A DNA stretch of 48,317 nucleotides from Sinosporangium album (GCF_900100605.1 NZ_FNCN01000042.1:1-48317), one strand, 5' to 3'. Counted from the first letter of the stretch, positions 34,278-42,496 are shown. Notes: generated from the sequence alone by a model not told the origin. Translations and numbers: made by a program.

Positions 34278-34317
34278 TCCACCTAAATCGGCGAGTATCC
34301 ACCTAGATCAGCGAGTA
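34278..34317. repeat. 20-bp direct repeat, two copies
   Basis: TCCACCTAAATCGGCGAGTA (34278-34297) is followed at once by a copy with two changes (34298-34317). It lies between the esterase-like gene (promoter side) and the small gene at 34379, so a regulatory binding site is possible. Confidence 0.8.
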
Positions 34318-34378
34318 AAGACTCCGCTTCGGCCACGCCGTTCGCTCCCGACGAGATCAGGGCTGTGTGCTCAGTGCT

Positions 34379-34519
34379 TCAGCGCTCAGGTCGGCCCCCG
34401 TCGACTTGGTGCACATGCGTCCATGTGGCGCCGCACTTGCACCGGAGTTCCTCGATCAGGTGTCCGTCGTCGGTGATGGCCAGAGCGTGGCGGAGGCGGA
34501 CGTGGACATGCATACTCAT
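34379..34519 (-). CDS. Small protein with a zinc-ribbon-like CxC motif
   Basis: 46 aa from the ATG at 34519; AGGAAGG lies four to six bases before the start, and codon use is GC-rich at third positions. The sequence begins MSMHVHVRLRHALAITDDG and holds LRCKCGATWTHVHQ, one CxC pair and two histidines that could bind a metal. It ends at TGA 34379. No family is recognised. Good ribosome site and coding bias favour a real gene; it could also be the end of a longer decayed zinc-ribbon protein. Confidence 0.55.
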   Translation of the reverse strand: MSMHVHVRLRHALAITDDGHLIEELRCKCGATWTHVHQVDGGRPER

Positions 34520-34683
34520 GGGACCTTCCTGTGGGGGATGGCGAGACCGCGCCGGGGCGTGCGCTGGGCGGGGTGCCCTTGATGGCCCTCACCGGGGTGA
34601 ACATGGGGGACCCAGATTGGATGATCTTGTTTGCTGGGGGTCATGCTCGCGTTTGTGCAGCTCATAGTACCCGGAGAGGTTTC

Positions 34684-34727
34684 AGGTCATATGCGGCCTC
34701 GACCTAGGTCATGTGCGGCCTCGACCT
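34684..34727. repeat. 22-bp tandem repeat with inverted ends, before the DUF72 gene
   Basis: Two adjacent 22-bp copies (34684-34705, 34706-34727) differ at one base. Each copy starts with AGGTC and ends with GACCT, so each is itself an inverted repeat. The pair ends 17 bases before the DUF72 start and overlaps where a -35 would lie, so it is a likely operator. Confidence 0.8.
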
Positions 34728-34732
34728 TTGGA

Positions 34733-34745
34733 TAGCGTCATGGCA
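34733..34745 (+). promoter_or_regulatory. Candidate leaderless promoter of the DUF72 gene
   Basis: A TANNNT hexamer (TAGCGT, 34733-34738) ends six bases before the ATG at 34745, and no ribosome site is present. The tandem repeat pair just upstream could regulate it. Confidence 0.45.
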
Positions 34746-35596
34746 TGCGGCTTCATGTGGGATGCGCGATGTGGACGCACACGCCGTGGCAGGGGCGGTT
34801 CCTGCCCCATCCGCTTGCTCCCGGAGAGAGATTGCGGGCCTATGCCACGTGGTGCAATGCGGTGGAAGGCAACACGACGTTCTATGCCACTCCGACCAGG
34901 GACACCGTGGAGTCATGGGCCCGGCAGACGGGGCCGGAATTTCGCTTCGTGGTCAAACTGCCTAAGACAATCACGCATGAGCGCCGTCTGAAGAACGCCG
35001 AGGAGGAGCTTCGGTCGTTCCTTGACGTGATGGAACCGCTCGGGCCGCGAATCCATGCGGTGTGGGTGCAGCTTCCGGGGTCGTTCACCCCGAATGACCT
35101 CGGCGCTCTGGCGGGCTTTCTCCGTCATGTTCCGCGCTCGTTGAGATGCGCTGTCGAGGTTCGCCACCGCGGGTTCTTCGAGGATGCGCGGTCCGAGGGA
35201 TTCCTGGAGAGGGTTCTGGGCGCCGTCGGCGCCGAATGGGTCCCGTTCGACACCACGGCGTTCTTCCAGACCCCGCCGACCACGGACGCCGAACGCGATG
35301 CGTGGGTGAAGAAGCCTCGGGTGCCGCTCAGGTCGGCGGCGCTCACCGATCGCCCGATCATTCGCTACCTGGGCCGGGATGATTCAGCGCTCACGGTCGA
35401 GGGATGGCGGAGGTGGATCGACACGGTCGCCGAATGGTTGCGTGAGGGCCGGTCACCGACCGTGTTCATCCACACCCCCGACAACGGTGACGCGCTACCG
35501 CTCGCCCGCCGCTTCCACGACGAGGTGCGGGCTCGGCTGCCCCAGGTCGAGCCGCTGCCCGAACCCATGCCGACCGAGCCGCCGACCTTGTTCTAG
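34745..35596 (+). CDS. DUF72 family protein (YecE-like)
   Basis: 283 aa. The family pattern is clear: a start of the form VGCAMWTHTPWQGRFLP, then YATWCNAVEGNTTFYATPTRDTVESWARQTGPEFRFVVKLPKTITHERRL, VWVQLPGSF, and VFIHTPDNGDALPLARRF. DUF72 proteins have a TIM-barrel fold of unknown biochemical role. The last codons lie in a 12-bp tandem repeat that includes the stop codon. Confidence 0.9.
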   Translation: MRLHVGCAMWTHTPWQGRFLPHPLAPGERLRAYATWCNAVEGNTTFYATPTRDTVESWARQTGPEFRFVVKLPKTITHERRLKNAEEELRSFLDVMEPLGPRIHAVWVQLPGSFTPNDLGALAGFLRHVPRSLRCAVEVRHRGFFEDARSEGFLERVLGAVGAEWVPFDTTAFFQTPPTTDAERDAWVKKPRVPLRSAALTDRPIIRYLGRDDSALTVEGWRRWIDTVAEWLREGRSPTVFIHTPDNGDALPLARRFHDEVRARLPQVEPLPEPMPTEPPTLF

Positions 35597-35637
35597 TCGA
35601 CGTTCTCGTCGATGTTCTAGTCGACGTTCTCGTCGAC
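35590..35637. repeat. 12-bp tandem repeat, four copies
   Basis: Units of the form GTTCT(A/C)GTCGA(C/T) start at 35590, 35602, 35614 and 35626. The first unit contains the TAG stop of the DUF72 gene. The repeat lies in its 3' end. Confidence 0.85.
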
Positions 35638-35661
35638 CTCGTTCCAGCGGGCCGGCGGGTG

Positions 35662-35985
35662 TCAGACGGGGCTGAGTTCGGCCATGCGGGACCAGCCTTC
35701 GCCGGGTGCCTCCACATGGATGATCTCGGGGGTTTCGGCGATGGCGGCGGGCATCCAGGCCATGGCGGTGCGGAAGTGTTCGGAGTTGACGTGGGTTTCG
35801 CCGTCCGAGGGGGACCTGAATGCTTCGAGCAGGACGAACTGGTTGGGCGTGTCGACGCTCTTGGACCATTCGAAGAAGACGTTGCCCGGCTCCTGGCGAG
35901 TGGCCTGGGTGAAGTCCTCGACGAGGGAGAGCCAGTCTGCGCTCCGCTCGGGCCGAACGGTGAATTTGACGGCGATGAAGATCAT
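35662..35985 (-). CDS. Antibiotic-biosynthesis-monooxygenase (ABM) domain protein
   Basis: 107 aa from the ATG at 35985 (the longer frame to 36306 is not family-like). A ferredoxin-like ABM fold: FIAVKFTVRPERSADWLSLVEDFTQATRQEPGNVFFEWSKS, then FVLLEAFRSPSDGETHVNSEHF with the conserved histidine, and a C-terminal helix. Members act as dimeric monooxygenases on quinone-like substrates or as stress proteins of unknown activity. Confidence 0.88.
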   Translation of the reverse strand: MIFIAVKFTVRPERSADWLSLVEDFTQATRQEPGNVFFEWSKSVDTPNQFVLLEAFRSPSDGETHVNSEHFRTAMAWMPAAIAETPEIIHVEAPGEGWSRMAELSPV

Positions 35986-36178
35986 GGGCCGGGTTCCTTC
36001 GTGTCGGGCGGGCACGCCAGACCACGATAGAGGAGAGCGGGCTTCGAGCGTCTGAACTGCGGCGATGGCCGCATTGTGTGGCGTGAGCAGGGGGAGGGCG
36101 TCGTTTCCGAGAATGGGGAACTCCCGGAGATTCCCGTTGTCCGTGGATCGGTCCGATGGTCTGTGACAGCATCCGGCT

Positions 36179-36808
36179 ATGGTGATCAGGGCCTTGCTGT
36201 TCGATGTCGACGGTGTTCTCTTGGACTCCAGTGCGACACATAGGCGGATCTGGGATGCGTGGTCTGACCTGCGTGGGCTGGATAGAGATGTCGTCTGGGA
36301 CCTCACTCATGGCCGCCGCCCGGAGGACACCGTGCGGGATGCGGCGCCGGCACTCGACGCGACGGCCGAGCGCAAGGTGCTCAACGCGTTGATGGAAGAC
36401 GAAGGCGATGCCTTTCCGGCGGCAGGTGGAGCCGCGGAGCTGCTCGGTGCGTTGAGGGAGCATCCGTGGGCGCTGGTGACGTCGGGCAGTTGCGGGCCGG
36501 TGCGCAGGCGCTTCGAATTGGCGGATCTGCCGCTGCCGTTGGTTCAGATCTATGGCGAGGACGTCGAGCAGTGTAAGCCGCATCCCGATGGATATCTGAA
36601 GGCGGCCCGGCTTCTCGGTATGCCTCCCTCGAACTGTGTGGTGGTCGAGGACGCCCCTCACGGTGTGACGGCGGGCAAGAGGGCGGGGTGCACCGTCGTG
36701 GCCCTGGCGACTACTCATTCGGCTGACGATCTGAGGGAGGCGGACCATTGTTTTCCCTCCTTGGAACAGGCTGCGCCGCATCTGCTCGCGATGAGCGGGA
36801 AGCTGTGA
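36179..36808 (+). CDS. HAD-superfamily phosphatase
   Basis: 209 aa. HAD motif I FDVDGVLLDS (residues 8-17) with nucleophile aspartate, motif II in LVTSGS, lysine of motif III in CKPHPDGY, and motif IV VVVEDAPHGVTAG. The alpha-helical cap between (ATHRRIWDAWSDLRGLDRDVVWDLTHGRRPEDTVRD) is of the beta-phosphoglucomutase/glycerol-phosphatase type. A small phosphosugar is a likely substrate. Confidence 0.9.
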   Translation: MVIRALLFDVDGVLLDSSATHRRIWDAWSDLRGLDRDVVWDLTHGRRPEDTVRDAAPALDATAERKVLNALMEDEGDAFPAAGGAAELLGALREHPWALVTSGSCGPVRRRFELADLPLPLVQIYGEDVEQCKPHPDGYLKAARLLGMPPSNCVVVEDAPHGVTAGKRAGCTVVALATTHSADDLREADHCFPSLEQAAPHLLAMSGKL

Positions 36809-37119
36809 ACGATGGCGACCGGGCGAGGGGAGTGCGAGGCCGTGGGGGGCGCGTTGCCGTACGCTCTGTTCGGGATACTTCGGGCATCTGGATGATATGA
36901 ACATCTGAACGTGGTTGATCGGCGGTCGGCGTGTCTTGAGCGGAGTCGTCCCCTGCGGGACGTACGAGGTGGGTTCAGGTTGCGTGTTGGGCTGTTTGTG
37001 TACCCCTGCCGCGGGTCGACGTGTTGAGATGAAGGTCCACAACAGGAGAAGGTCGTACCGCCAGGCGGAGTTCCGACGTTGGCGGCCGGCACAGGCAACC
37101 GGTGAGGGGACGTTTCGGA
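36809..37119. other. Intergenic region before clpX
   Basis: About 310 bases between the HAD gene and the clpX start, with no gene or hairpin recognised. It should carry the clpX promoter; no clear motif was assigned. Confidence 0.4.
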
Positions 37120-38400
37120 GTGGCACGCGTTGGCGATGGTGGGGACCTGCTGACATGCACGTTTTGCGGGAAGAGCCAGAAGCAGGTGAAGAAGCTCATT
37201 GCCGGCCCACGCCGCATCTGCATCTGCGACGAGTGCGTTGAGCTTTGCAACGAACTTATCGAGGAGGACCGCCAGGCCGCGGGCGGCGGCGGTCTGAGAG
37301 ATCTGCCTCGACCGCAGGAGATATTCGCATTCCTTGAGCAGTATGTGGTGGGCCAGGAGCGTGCGAAGAAGACTCTCGCCGTGGCGGTGTACAACCATTA
37401 CAAGCGTGTCCAGGCGGGATCCCGGGCCGGCGGGCGCCATGAGCCGGTGGAACTCGGCAAGTCGAACATCTTGATGATCGGGCCGACCGGAAGCGGAAAG
37501 ACCTACCTCGCGCAGACCATGGCCCGGATGCTCAACGTTCCGTTCGCCATCGCGGACGCGACGGCACTGACCGAGGCCGGCTACGTGGGGGAGGACGTCG
37601 AGAACATCCTGCTGAAGCTCATTCAGGCCGCCGACTACGACGTCAAGAGAGCTCAGACGGGCATCGTCTACATCGACGAGATCGACAAGGTCGCCCGCAA
37701 GAGTGAAAACCCCTCGATCACGCGGGATGTGTCCGGCGAGGGGGTTCAGCAGGCTCTCCTGAAGATCCTTGAGGGGACGACCGCGAGCGTTCCTCCCCAA
37801 GGGGGCCGCAAGCATCCGCACCAGGATCTGATCCAGATCGACACGAGCAACGTGCTGTTCATCGTGGGAGGAGCGTTCGCCGGTCTGGAGCAGATCATCG
37901 AGCAGCGGGCCAGCCGGCAGGGAGTGGGATTCGGCGCCCAACTCCGGAACGCCAAGGAGAGCGGTGACACCCTGGCCGAGGTCATGCCGGAGGACCTGCT
38001 GAAATTCGGACTGATCCCCGAGTTCATCGGCAGGCTTCCCGTTGTCTCGACGTTCGAACCGCTGGACCGTACGGCGTTGATGCGCATTCTGACGGAGCCG
38101 CGCAACGCATTGATCAAGCAGTATCGGCGGCTGTTCGAGATCGACGGCGTGGAGCTGGAGTTCACCGAGGAGGCGGTCGGGGCGGTTGCCGAACAGGCGT
38201 TGCTGCGCCGTACCGGGGCTCGGGCGACACGGGCGATCATGGAAGAGGTGCTGCTCAACGTGATGTACGAGGTGCCGAGTCGAAATGACGTCGCCCGTGT
38301 CGTCGTTGATCGCGATACCGTGCTCGGCAACGTCAATCCGACACTGGTGCCGCGGGACCAGCTCGATCTCGACCGTGAACGCCGTGAGAAGTCGGCGTGA
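37120..38400 (+). CDS. clpX: ClpX, ATP-dependent unfoldase subunit
   Basis: 426 aa from the GTG at 37120, chosen because ClpX proteins begin ARxGDGGDLLxCxFCGKSQ; upstream in-frame codons are not family-like. Zinc-binding cysteines C13, C16, C36, C39; Walker A GPTGSGKT at 121-128; pore loop GYVGE at 154-158; Walker B YIDE at 184-187; sensor region [10 protein letters not shown]. The ClpP-docking loop, usually IGF or LGF, is VGF at 269-271. It should unfold substrates for ClpP, but no clpP gene adjoins it here. It may be a second ClpX copy, or the main one in a rearranged locus. Confidence 0.95.
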   Translation: MARVGDGGDLLTCTFCGKSQKQVKKLIAGPRRICICDECVELCNELIEEDRQAAGGGGLRDLPRPQEIFAFLEQYVVGQERAKKTLAVAVYNHYKRVQAGSRAGGRHEPVELGKSNILMIGPTGSGKTYLAQTMARMLNVPFAIADATALTEAGYVGEDVENILLKLIQAADYDVKRAQTGIVYIDEIDKVARKSENPSITRDVSGEGVQQALLKILEGTTASVPPQGGRKHPHQDLIQIDTSNVLFIVGGAFAGLEQIIEQRASRQGVGFGAQLRNAKESGDTLAEVMPEDLLKFGLIPEFIGRLPVVSTFEPLDRTALMRILTEPRNALIKQYRRLFEIDGVELEFTEEAVGAVAEQALLRRTGARATRAIMEEVLLNVMYEVPSRNDVARVVVDRDTVLGNVNPTLVPRDQLDLDRERREKSA

Positions 38401-38407
38401 TGCGCGT

Positions 38408-39160
38408 CTAACCGATGCCGAGCCGGTTGAGTTTCTCCTGGTGCTGGGGGCACAGGGCGACGACCGCGGCTCCGAAGATGAAACCTGAATCGACGACGGA
38501 GAATTCGTCGGTGCCGCTCAGCATGACCTCGCTGACCGGAGTGCCGGAGTCGAGCGCCGTGCACATGGTGCGGCCCATTTCCAGCACCCTGGCGGGTTCG
38601 ACGTCCTTCAGCGACTGCTGGGACTGAATGGCCATCAGGAAGATCTGCTCGTTTTCGGCGTCGGACCGGTTGCCGGGCACAGGAAGCCGGTCGAGCCCGG
38701 GAGCCTCCGCGGTGGGGAGGGGGCGGAGCGGGGTCGGGGTGGCCTGCACGACGGAGGCGGTGCCGACGGTGTTGACGAGGTAGTAGATGGCGCCGCCCAG
38801 GAGGAGCACGCCGGCGACGGCCGCGGCGATGATGACGGCCACTAAACCGGTTCTGCGGGCGGGCGGCGGGGGCGGCGGCCAGTAGTGGCCCTGAGGCTGC
38901 CATTGCGGGTGAGGCTGCTGCCACCCGGGCTGCGGCCCGTGGCCATACGGGGGCGGCGGGGCGTCACTGAGGGGGCTGCCATAGGCGCCTTGAGGGCTGC
39001 CATGGGGGTAGTTGTGGGGGCCGCCGTGGGGGTAGGGCGGTGGCGGGGTGGCGTTGCCGTACGGCGGGTGCGGAGAGTCGTACGGCGGGTGCGGAGGGTT
39101 CTGCCGTGCTTGAGCGTCATCGGGGTGCCCCGATGGCGGAGGTGGGTATCCGTCTGTCAC
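38408..39160 (-). CDS. Proline-rich membrane-anchored DUF732 protein
   Basis: 250 aa. The first ~100 residues are Pro/Gly/Tyr/His-rich (PPPYPHGGPHNYPHGSPQG type repeats), inside the cell. One membrane helix follows (LVAVIIAAAVAGVLLLGGAIYYLV, about residues 105-128). The C-terminal part is a DUF732 domain outside: EQIFLMAIQSQQSLKDVEPARVLEMGRTMCTALDSG, ending with the second cysteine in ALCPQHQ. DUF732 is a small secreted or anchored actinobacterial domain of unknown role. It converges with clpX. Confidence 0.9.
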   Translation of the reverse strand: MTDGYPPPPSGHPDDAQARQNPPHPPYDSPHPPYGNATPPPPYPHGGPHNYPHGSPQGAYGSPLSDAPPPPYGHGPQPGWQQPHPQWQPQGHYWPPPPPPARRTGLVAVIIAAAVAGVLLLGGAIYYLVNTVGTASVVQATPTPLRPLPTAEAPGLDRLPVPGNRSDAENEQIFLMAIQSQQSLKDVEPARVLEMGRTMCTALDSGTPVSEVMLSGTDEFSVVDSGFIFGAAVVALCPQHQEKLNRLGIG

Positions 39161-39348
39161 GAACTCGAAGATATGCCCCCAGTGCGATCCTTGTCATAAC
39201 GTGGGGGTGTGTATGTGGTTTTATGGGTGCTTTTTTCTTCGTCGTGTTCTCGTGAAGACCGGCACATCCCGCACCGGGCCCTTTCGTGGGCACAATGCTA
39301 TTACGTTTTTACGCCTCCGCGGTTTTTCAATCCACGGGGGCGCCCCCA

Positions 39349-39379
39349 GCCCCAGCTCCACCCTCGATGGAGCTGGGGC
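39349..39379 (-). terminator. Rho-independent terminator of the 33-aa small gene
   Basis: Perfect 12-bp stem (39349-39360 with 39368-39379), 7-nt loop. On the minus strand it starts seven bases after the small gene's TAA. It could equally serve plus-strand transcription, since a short T-run (GTCTTT) follows on that side. Confidence 0.8.
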
Positions 39380-39385
39380 CCGTCT

Positions 39386-39487
39386 TTAATCGGCGGCTAG
39401 CCGTTCTGCCTCTTCGTGCAGAGCCCACACCAGGATGAGTTCTAGGCGGAGCTCCGCATCGGTAAGGCCATCGAGGGTTTGCGTCAT
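39386..39487 (-). CDS. 33-aa small protein with strong ribosome site and own terminator
   Basis: From the ATG at 39487 the frame reads 33 residues: MTQTLDGLTDAELRLELILVW then ALHEEAERLAAD. AGGGAGG lies six bases before the start. Sequence is predicted to be one long amphipathic helix, acidic. A strong hairpin terminator begins seven bases after the TAA. Gene layout (ribosome site, short frame, terminator) is complete, so it looks like an independent small gene. No family is recognised; a regulatory peptide or RNA-associated small protein are possibilities. Confidence 0.55.
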   Translation of the reverse strand: MTQTLDGLTDAELRLELILVWALHEEAERLAAD

Positions 39488-39622
39488 CGTGGGCCTCCCT
39501 GTCTAGTGGGACGCCCCGGGCGCCACATTGGTTCACGCGATACCGGAAGAAATCCACCCCCCTCAGCATGGCCCCCAAAGATGGGCGAACTACTCTAGGT
39601 AGTCATTGCATCACAAGGGGGA
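39488..39622. promoter_or_regulatory. Divergent promoter region of the small gene and the TAP-like lipoprotein gene
   Basis: The 135 bases include a short palindrome ACTAC-TCTAG-GTAGT at about 39588-39602, just before the AAGGGGG ribosome site of the plus-strand gene. It may be an operator for either gene. Confidence 0.35.
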
Positions 39623-39625
39623 GTG

Positions 39626-41296
39626 ATGGCTCATAAATCCACGGCTTGGGTCGTGATGGGGGCAGCATTGCTGGTGCTCGCGATGGTGACGTCGGCGTGT
39701 GGGCAGCGGGCGGAAACCATTGAAAATACAAGAATGCGCTCGGACGTCACACCGTCCGCCACACCTCCGGCGGGGGGCGCCGAGTCGCTGTCGTCCGCGG
39801 TGCCGCCGATGGGGGACGTAGGCGGGAGATTGGGCGGCGGCTCGTCGTCCAGATTGAGGGGAAACGAGACGAAGACGTCCAAGCGGGCGTTGAAACGGCT
39901 CTACGGGCAGGCATTGAAATGGGCTCCGTGCCCGCCCCGACAATCCGGCGGGACGAAACCGGATGTGAAAGCGGAATGCACGTGGGTGGAGGTGCCGCTC
40001 GACTATGCGAAACCCGAGGGGCGCACGATCAAGCTGTGGGTGGCGCGGGCCAGGGCGACCGATCAGGCGCACCGGATAGGCACGATCTTCTTCAACCCCG
40101 GCGGCCCCGGGGCATCGGGCGTCGATTCATTGCTCAACGGACTTCCGGTTTCCGCGGAGGCGGCCAAACGCTATGACGTGGTGGGGTTCGACCCCCGGGG
40201 CGTTGGAAAGTCGGCCCCGGTGGCCTGCGGGACAGGGCCTTCGCTTCCGATCAACTCCTGGCCGCGCAACGAGCGTGAGGTTCAACTGCTGGTGCAGGAC
40301 GCCCGCGGCTTCGGCCGGGAGTGCGAGCGGAAGTCGGGGAAGCTGCTGCCGTACGTCGGGACGGTCAATGTCGCCAAAGACCTGGACGTGCTGCGGGAGG
40401 TGGTCGGCGACAAGAAGCTCACCTACCTCGGCCAGTCGTACGGCACGCGTATCGGCGCCTACTACCTTGAGCAGTTCGGAGGGAACACGGCACGGATGGT
40501 CCTCGACGGGGTCGACAACCCCGGTGAGAATCCGGTGGCGGGGCGGCTCGGACAGGTCAAGGGGTTCGAGAGCGTCTTCCGCAGCTACCTCGCCTGGTGC
40601 GCCAAGCAGTCCAACTGCGCGACGGGAACGGACGTGCAGGCGGGATACGACAAGGTCGTGAAAATGGTCGGCGACCTCCGGGACAACATGCTGCCGGCGC
40701 AGAACGAACGCAAGCTCGGCGTGTCGGACGCGATCACCGGCATCATCGCGACGCTCTACAGCCAGAATTCGTGGCCGATTCTCAATCGGGCCCTGGGCAA
40801 CATGATCCTGGGCGACGGCGTCGTCATGCTCCGGCTGGCCGATCTCTATGTCGGTCGCGACTTCGACACCGGCAGGCCGAAGAACAACTCGGCGGTGGCG
40901 GGCGCGGCGGTGGCCTGTGCGGATGACAAGGGGCCGACGAGCCTGACCGAGATCAGGGCCGTGGCGCGAGAGTTCAAGAAGGTTTCGCCGCTGTTCGGGG
41001 AGCAGACCGCGTGGAGCCTCCTCGGCTGTGCTGTGTGGCCCTACAAAACAGATCAACGCGCCGAGCCGGTGAGGGCGCCCAATGCGCCGCCGACCGTGAT
41101 CGTGACGTATTCCCAGGACCCGACGACGCCCATAGCCAACGCACGTATCGTGCACAACGAACTGCCGGGGGCCAGTTTGGTGACCCGTCAGGGCCAGGGG
41201 CATGTCGCGTACGGCACGGGCAGTCCATGTGTGGACCGCGCCGTCGACGGCTATCTGATCGGCGGACGGCTGCCCGTGGATCCCACGGTCTGCTAG
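39626..41296 (+). CDS. TAP-like alpha/beta hydrolase lipoprotein (tripeptidyl aminopeptidase type)
   Basis: 556 aa from the ATG at 39626 (GTG at 39623 also in frame), with AAGGGGG a few bases upstream. Signal with lipobox VTSAC, lipidated cysteine at residue 25. After a low-complexity Ser/Gly linker, the hydrolase has an oxyanion motif FFNPGGPGASG, nucleophile GQSYGT, catalytic aspartate in SQDPTTP and histidine in QGHVAYG. The C-terminal TAP-like domain is present. Likely an exported aminopeptidase or proline-iminopeptidase-like enzyme of the SlpD/SlpE type. Confidence 0.92.
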   Translation: MAHKSTAWVVMGAALLVLAMVTSACGQRAETIENTRMRSDVTPSATPPAGGAESLSSAVPPMGDVGGRLGGGSSSRLRGNETKTSKRALKRLYGQALKWAPCPPRQSGGTKPDVKAECTWVEVPLDYAKPEGRTIKLWVARARATDQAHRIGTIFFNPGGPGASGVDSLLNGLPVSAEAAKRYDVVGFDPRGVGKSAPVACGTGPSLPINSWPRNEREVQLLVQDARGFGRECERKSGKLLPYVGTVNVAKDLDVLREVVGDKKLTYLGQSYGTRIGAYYLEQFGGNTARMVLDGVDNPGENPVAGRLGQVKGFESVFRSYLAWCAKQSNCATGTDVQAGYDKVVKMVGDLRDNMLPAQNERKLGVSDAITGIIATLYSQNSWPILNRALGNMILGDGVVMLRLADLYVGRDFDTGRPKNNSAVAGAAVACADDKGPTSLTEIRAVAREFKKVSPLFGEQTAWSLLGCAVWPYKTDQRAEPVRAPNAPPTVIVTYSQDPTTPIANARIVHNELPGASLVTRQGQGHVAYGTGSPCVDRAVDGYLIGGRLPVDPTVC

Positions 41297-41802
41297 ATCG
41301 GGATGGAGACTCCGACTCCACCGCGGGTCTGCCCGCCGTATCTCGCCTTTTCGCGGGCCAGGTCGAGGGGGCGTATGCGGCTTCGGGCGGCGAGCATCTC
41401 TTCGGTGATCAGGTCGGCGGGCACGAGCCAGGAGACTTCGAACTCCAGGCCGTCGGGGTCTTTGCCGTACAGCGCTTTGGTGGTCGAGTGGTCGGAGGTT
41501 CCGGCGAGTGCGCCGAGTTCGCTGAGTCCGGCGGCGATGCGTTCGAGCTCGTCGAGGGTGTCGACCTCCCAGGCCAGGTGGTAGAGGCCGACGGTGGCGC
41601 GTCCGGCCTGGGAGGGGCCGGCCTGCGCGCCGATCTGGAAGAGGCCGAGGTCGTGGTCGTTGGTGGACCCGGACGCCTGGAGGAACGCCGCTCCCGGAAG
41701 GGACATCGTGGTGCGGAAACCCAGGGCTTCGCGGTAGAACGCGACGCTGCGGTCGAGGTCGCGGACATAGAGCACGGCGTGGTTGAGCCGCTGGACCGGC
41801 AT
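41293..41802 (-). CDS. VOC-family (glyoxalase/extradiol-dioxygenase-like) protein
   Basis: 169 aa. Two beta-alpha-beta-beta-beta modules: the first starts LNHAVLYVRDLDRSVAFYREALGFRT with the metal histidine H8; the second has GLYHLAWEVDTLDEL with its histidine, and GKDPDGLEFEVSW with the glutamate ligand. It resembles catechol-2,3-dioxygenase-type or resistance VOC proteins. It is divergent from the MarR gene and overlaps the end of the TAP gene by 4 bases. Its likely repressor is the MarR protein. Confidence 0.9.
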   Translation of the reverse strand: MPVQRLNHAVLYVRDLDRSVAFYREALGFRTTMSLPGAAFLQASGSTNDHDLGLFQIGAQAGPSQAGRATVGLYHLAWEVDTLDELERIAAGLSELGALAGTSDHSTTKALYGKDPDGLEFEVSWLVPADLITEEMLAARSRIRPLDLAREKARYGGQTRGGVGVSIPI

Positions 41803-41821
41803 GGGACCTCCCCGGAGTTTG

Positions 41822-41864
41822 CTTGAACGCTCAAATACTAAGGCAAAGTGATTGAGCGTTCAAG
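41822..41864. promoter_or_regulatory. Paired MarR operator
   Basis: CTTGAACGCTCAA (41822-41834) and its perfect inverse (41852-41864) are separated by 17 bases; centres are 30 bases apart, about three helical turns. Each arm is itself nearly palindromic (TTGA..TCAA). It lies between the VOC gene and the MarR gene and overlaps both promoters. Confidence 0.9.
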
Positions 41865-41878
41865 TACACTCGGCTGTG
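41865..41878 (+). promoter_or_regulatory. Candidate leaderless promoter of the MarR gene
   Basis: A -10 hexamer TACACT (41865-41870) ends seven bases before the GTG at 41878, with no ribosome site. It directly abuts the right operator arm, so repressor binding would block it. Confidence 0.5.
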
Positions 41879-42318
41879 TGACGAGATGGCTGGACCCGGA
41901 CGAACAGCAGGTGTGGCGTTCCTTCCTGGCCGCTACCCAGCGCGTGCAGGAAGAGCTGGACCGGCAGTTGCAGCGTGATTCGGGCATACCGCACGCCTAC
42001 TATGTGGTGCTCGCCATGCTGTCGGAGGCGGACGGGCGCACATTGCGCATGAGCGATCTCGCCTCCAAGGTCAACAGCTCGCAGAGCCGCCTGTCCCATG
42101 CCTGTGCCCGTCTGGAAGAGCGCGGCTGGGTACGGCGGACGCCGTGCTCGACGGACAAACGCGGCAGCCTCGCCACGCTCACCAATGAAGGATTCGCAGT
42201 GTTGGAGGCCGCGGCCCCCGGGCATGTGGAGGCGGTACGGCGGGCATTGTTCGATCCGCTCACCCCCGAGCAGATCCGGCGGCTCGGGGAGATCTGCCTG
42301 GCGGTGCGCGACTCATAG
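41878..42318 (+). CDS. MarR-family regulator
   Basis: 146 aa from the GTG at 41878. Winged helix with RMSDLASKVNSSQSRLSHACARLEERGWVRRTPCSTDKRGSLATLTNEGF in the family order, flanked by dimerisation helices. MarR dimers bind palindromes and let go on ligand binding. A perfect paired operator just upstream indicates that it represses itself and the divergent VOC gene. Confidence 0.93.
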   Translation: MTRWLDPDEQQVWRSFLAATQRVQEELDRQLQRDSGIPHAYYVVLAMLSEADGRTLRMSDLASKVNSSQSRLSHACARLEERGWVRRTPCSTDKRGSLATLTNEGFAVLEAAAPGHVEAVRRALFDPLTPEQIRRLGEICLAVRDS

Positions 42319-42400
42319 CGATGTCCGAGTCGGTGTCCGGGTCGGTCCGGCTCGGTTCGGGTCGATGTCCGGGTGGGTGTCCGGGCGAATGTCCGGCGCG
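42319..42400. repeat. Degenerate GTCCGGGTCGG-like tandem repeat
   Basis: The first 80 bases after the MarR gene are built of irregular copies of a 10-12 bp GTCCGGGT unit. No gene is seen here. Confidence 0.6.
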
Positions 42401-42496
42401 TGCCTCTGCGAAATTGTCGGTGCCGGGCCGTACGGTGTCCCCCGGGGTGAGCCCGCGGCGGGCTCGGGGGGTGCCGTTGTGAAGGGGGCGCGTGAC

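Noticed and set aside
36810-37119. Operator for a Clp regulator upstream of clpX
   Set aside because: I looked for a paired GC-rich site like those of actinomycete Clp regulators but found no convincing match.
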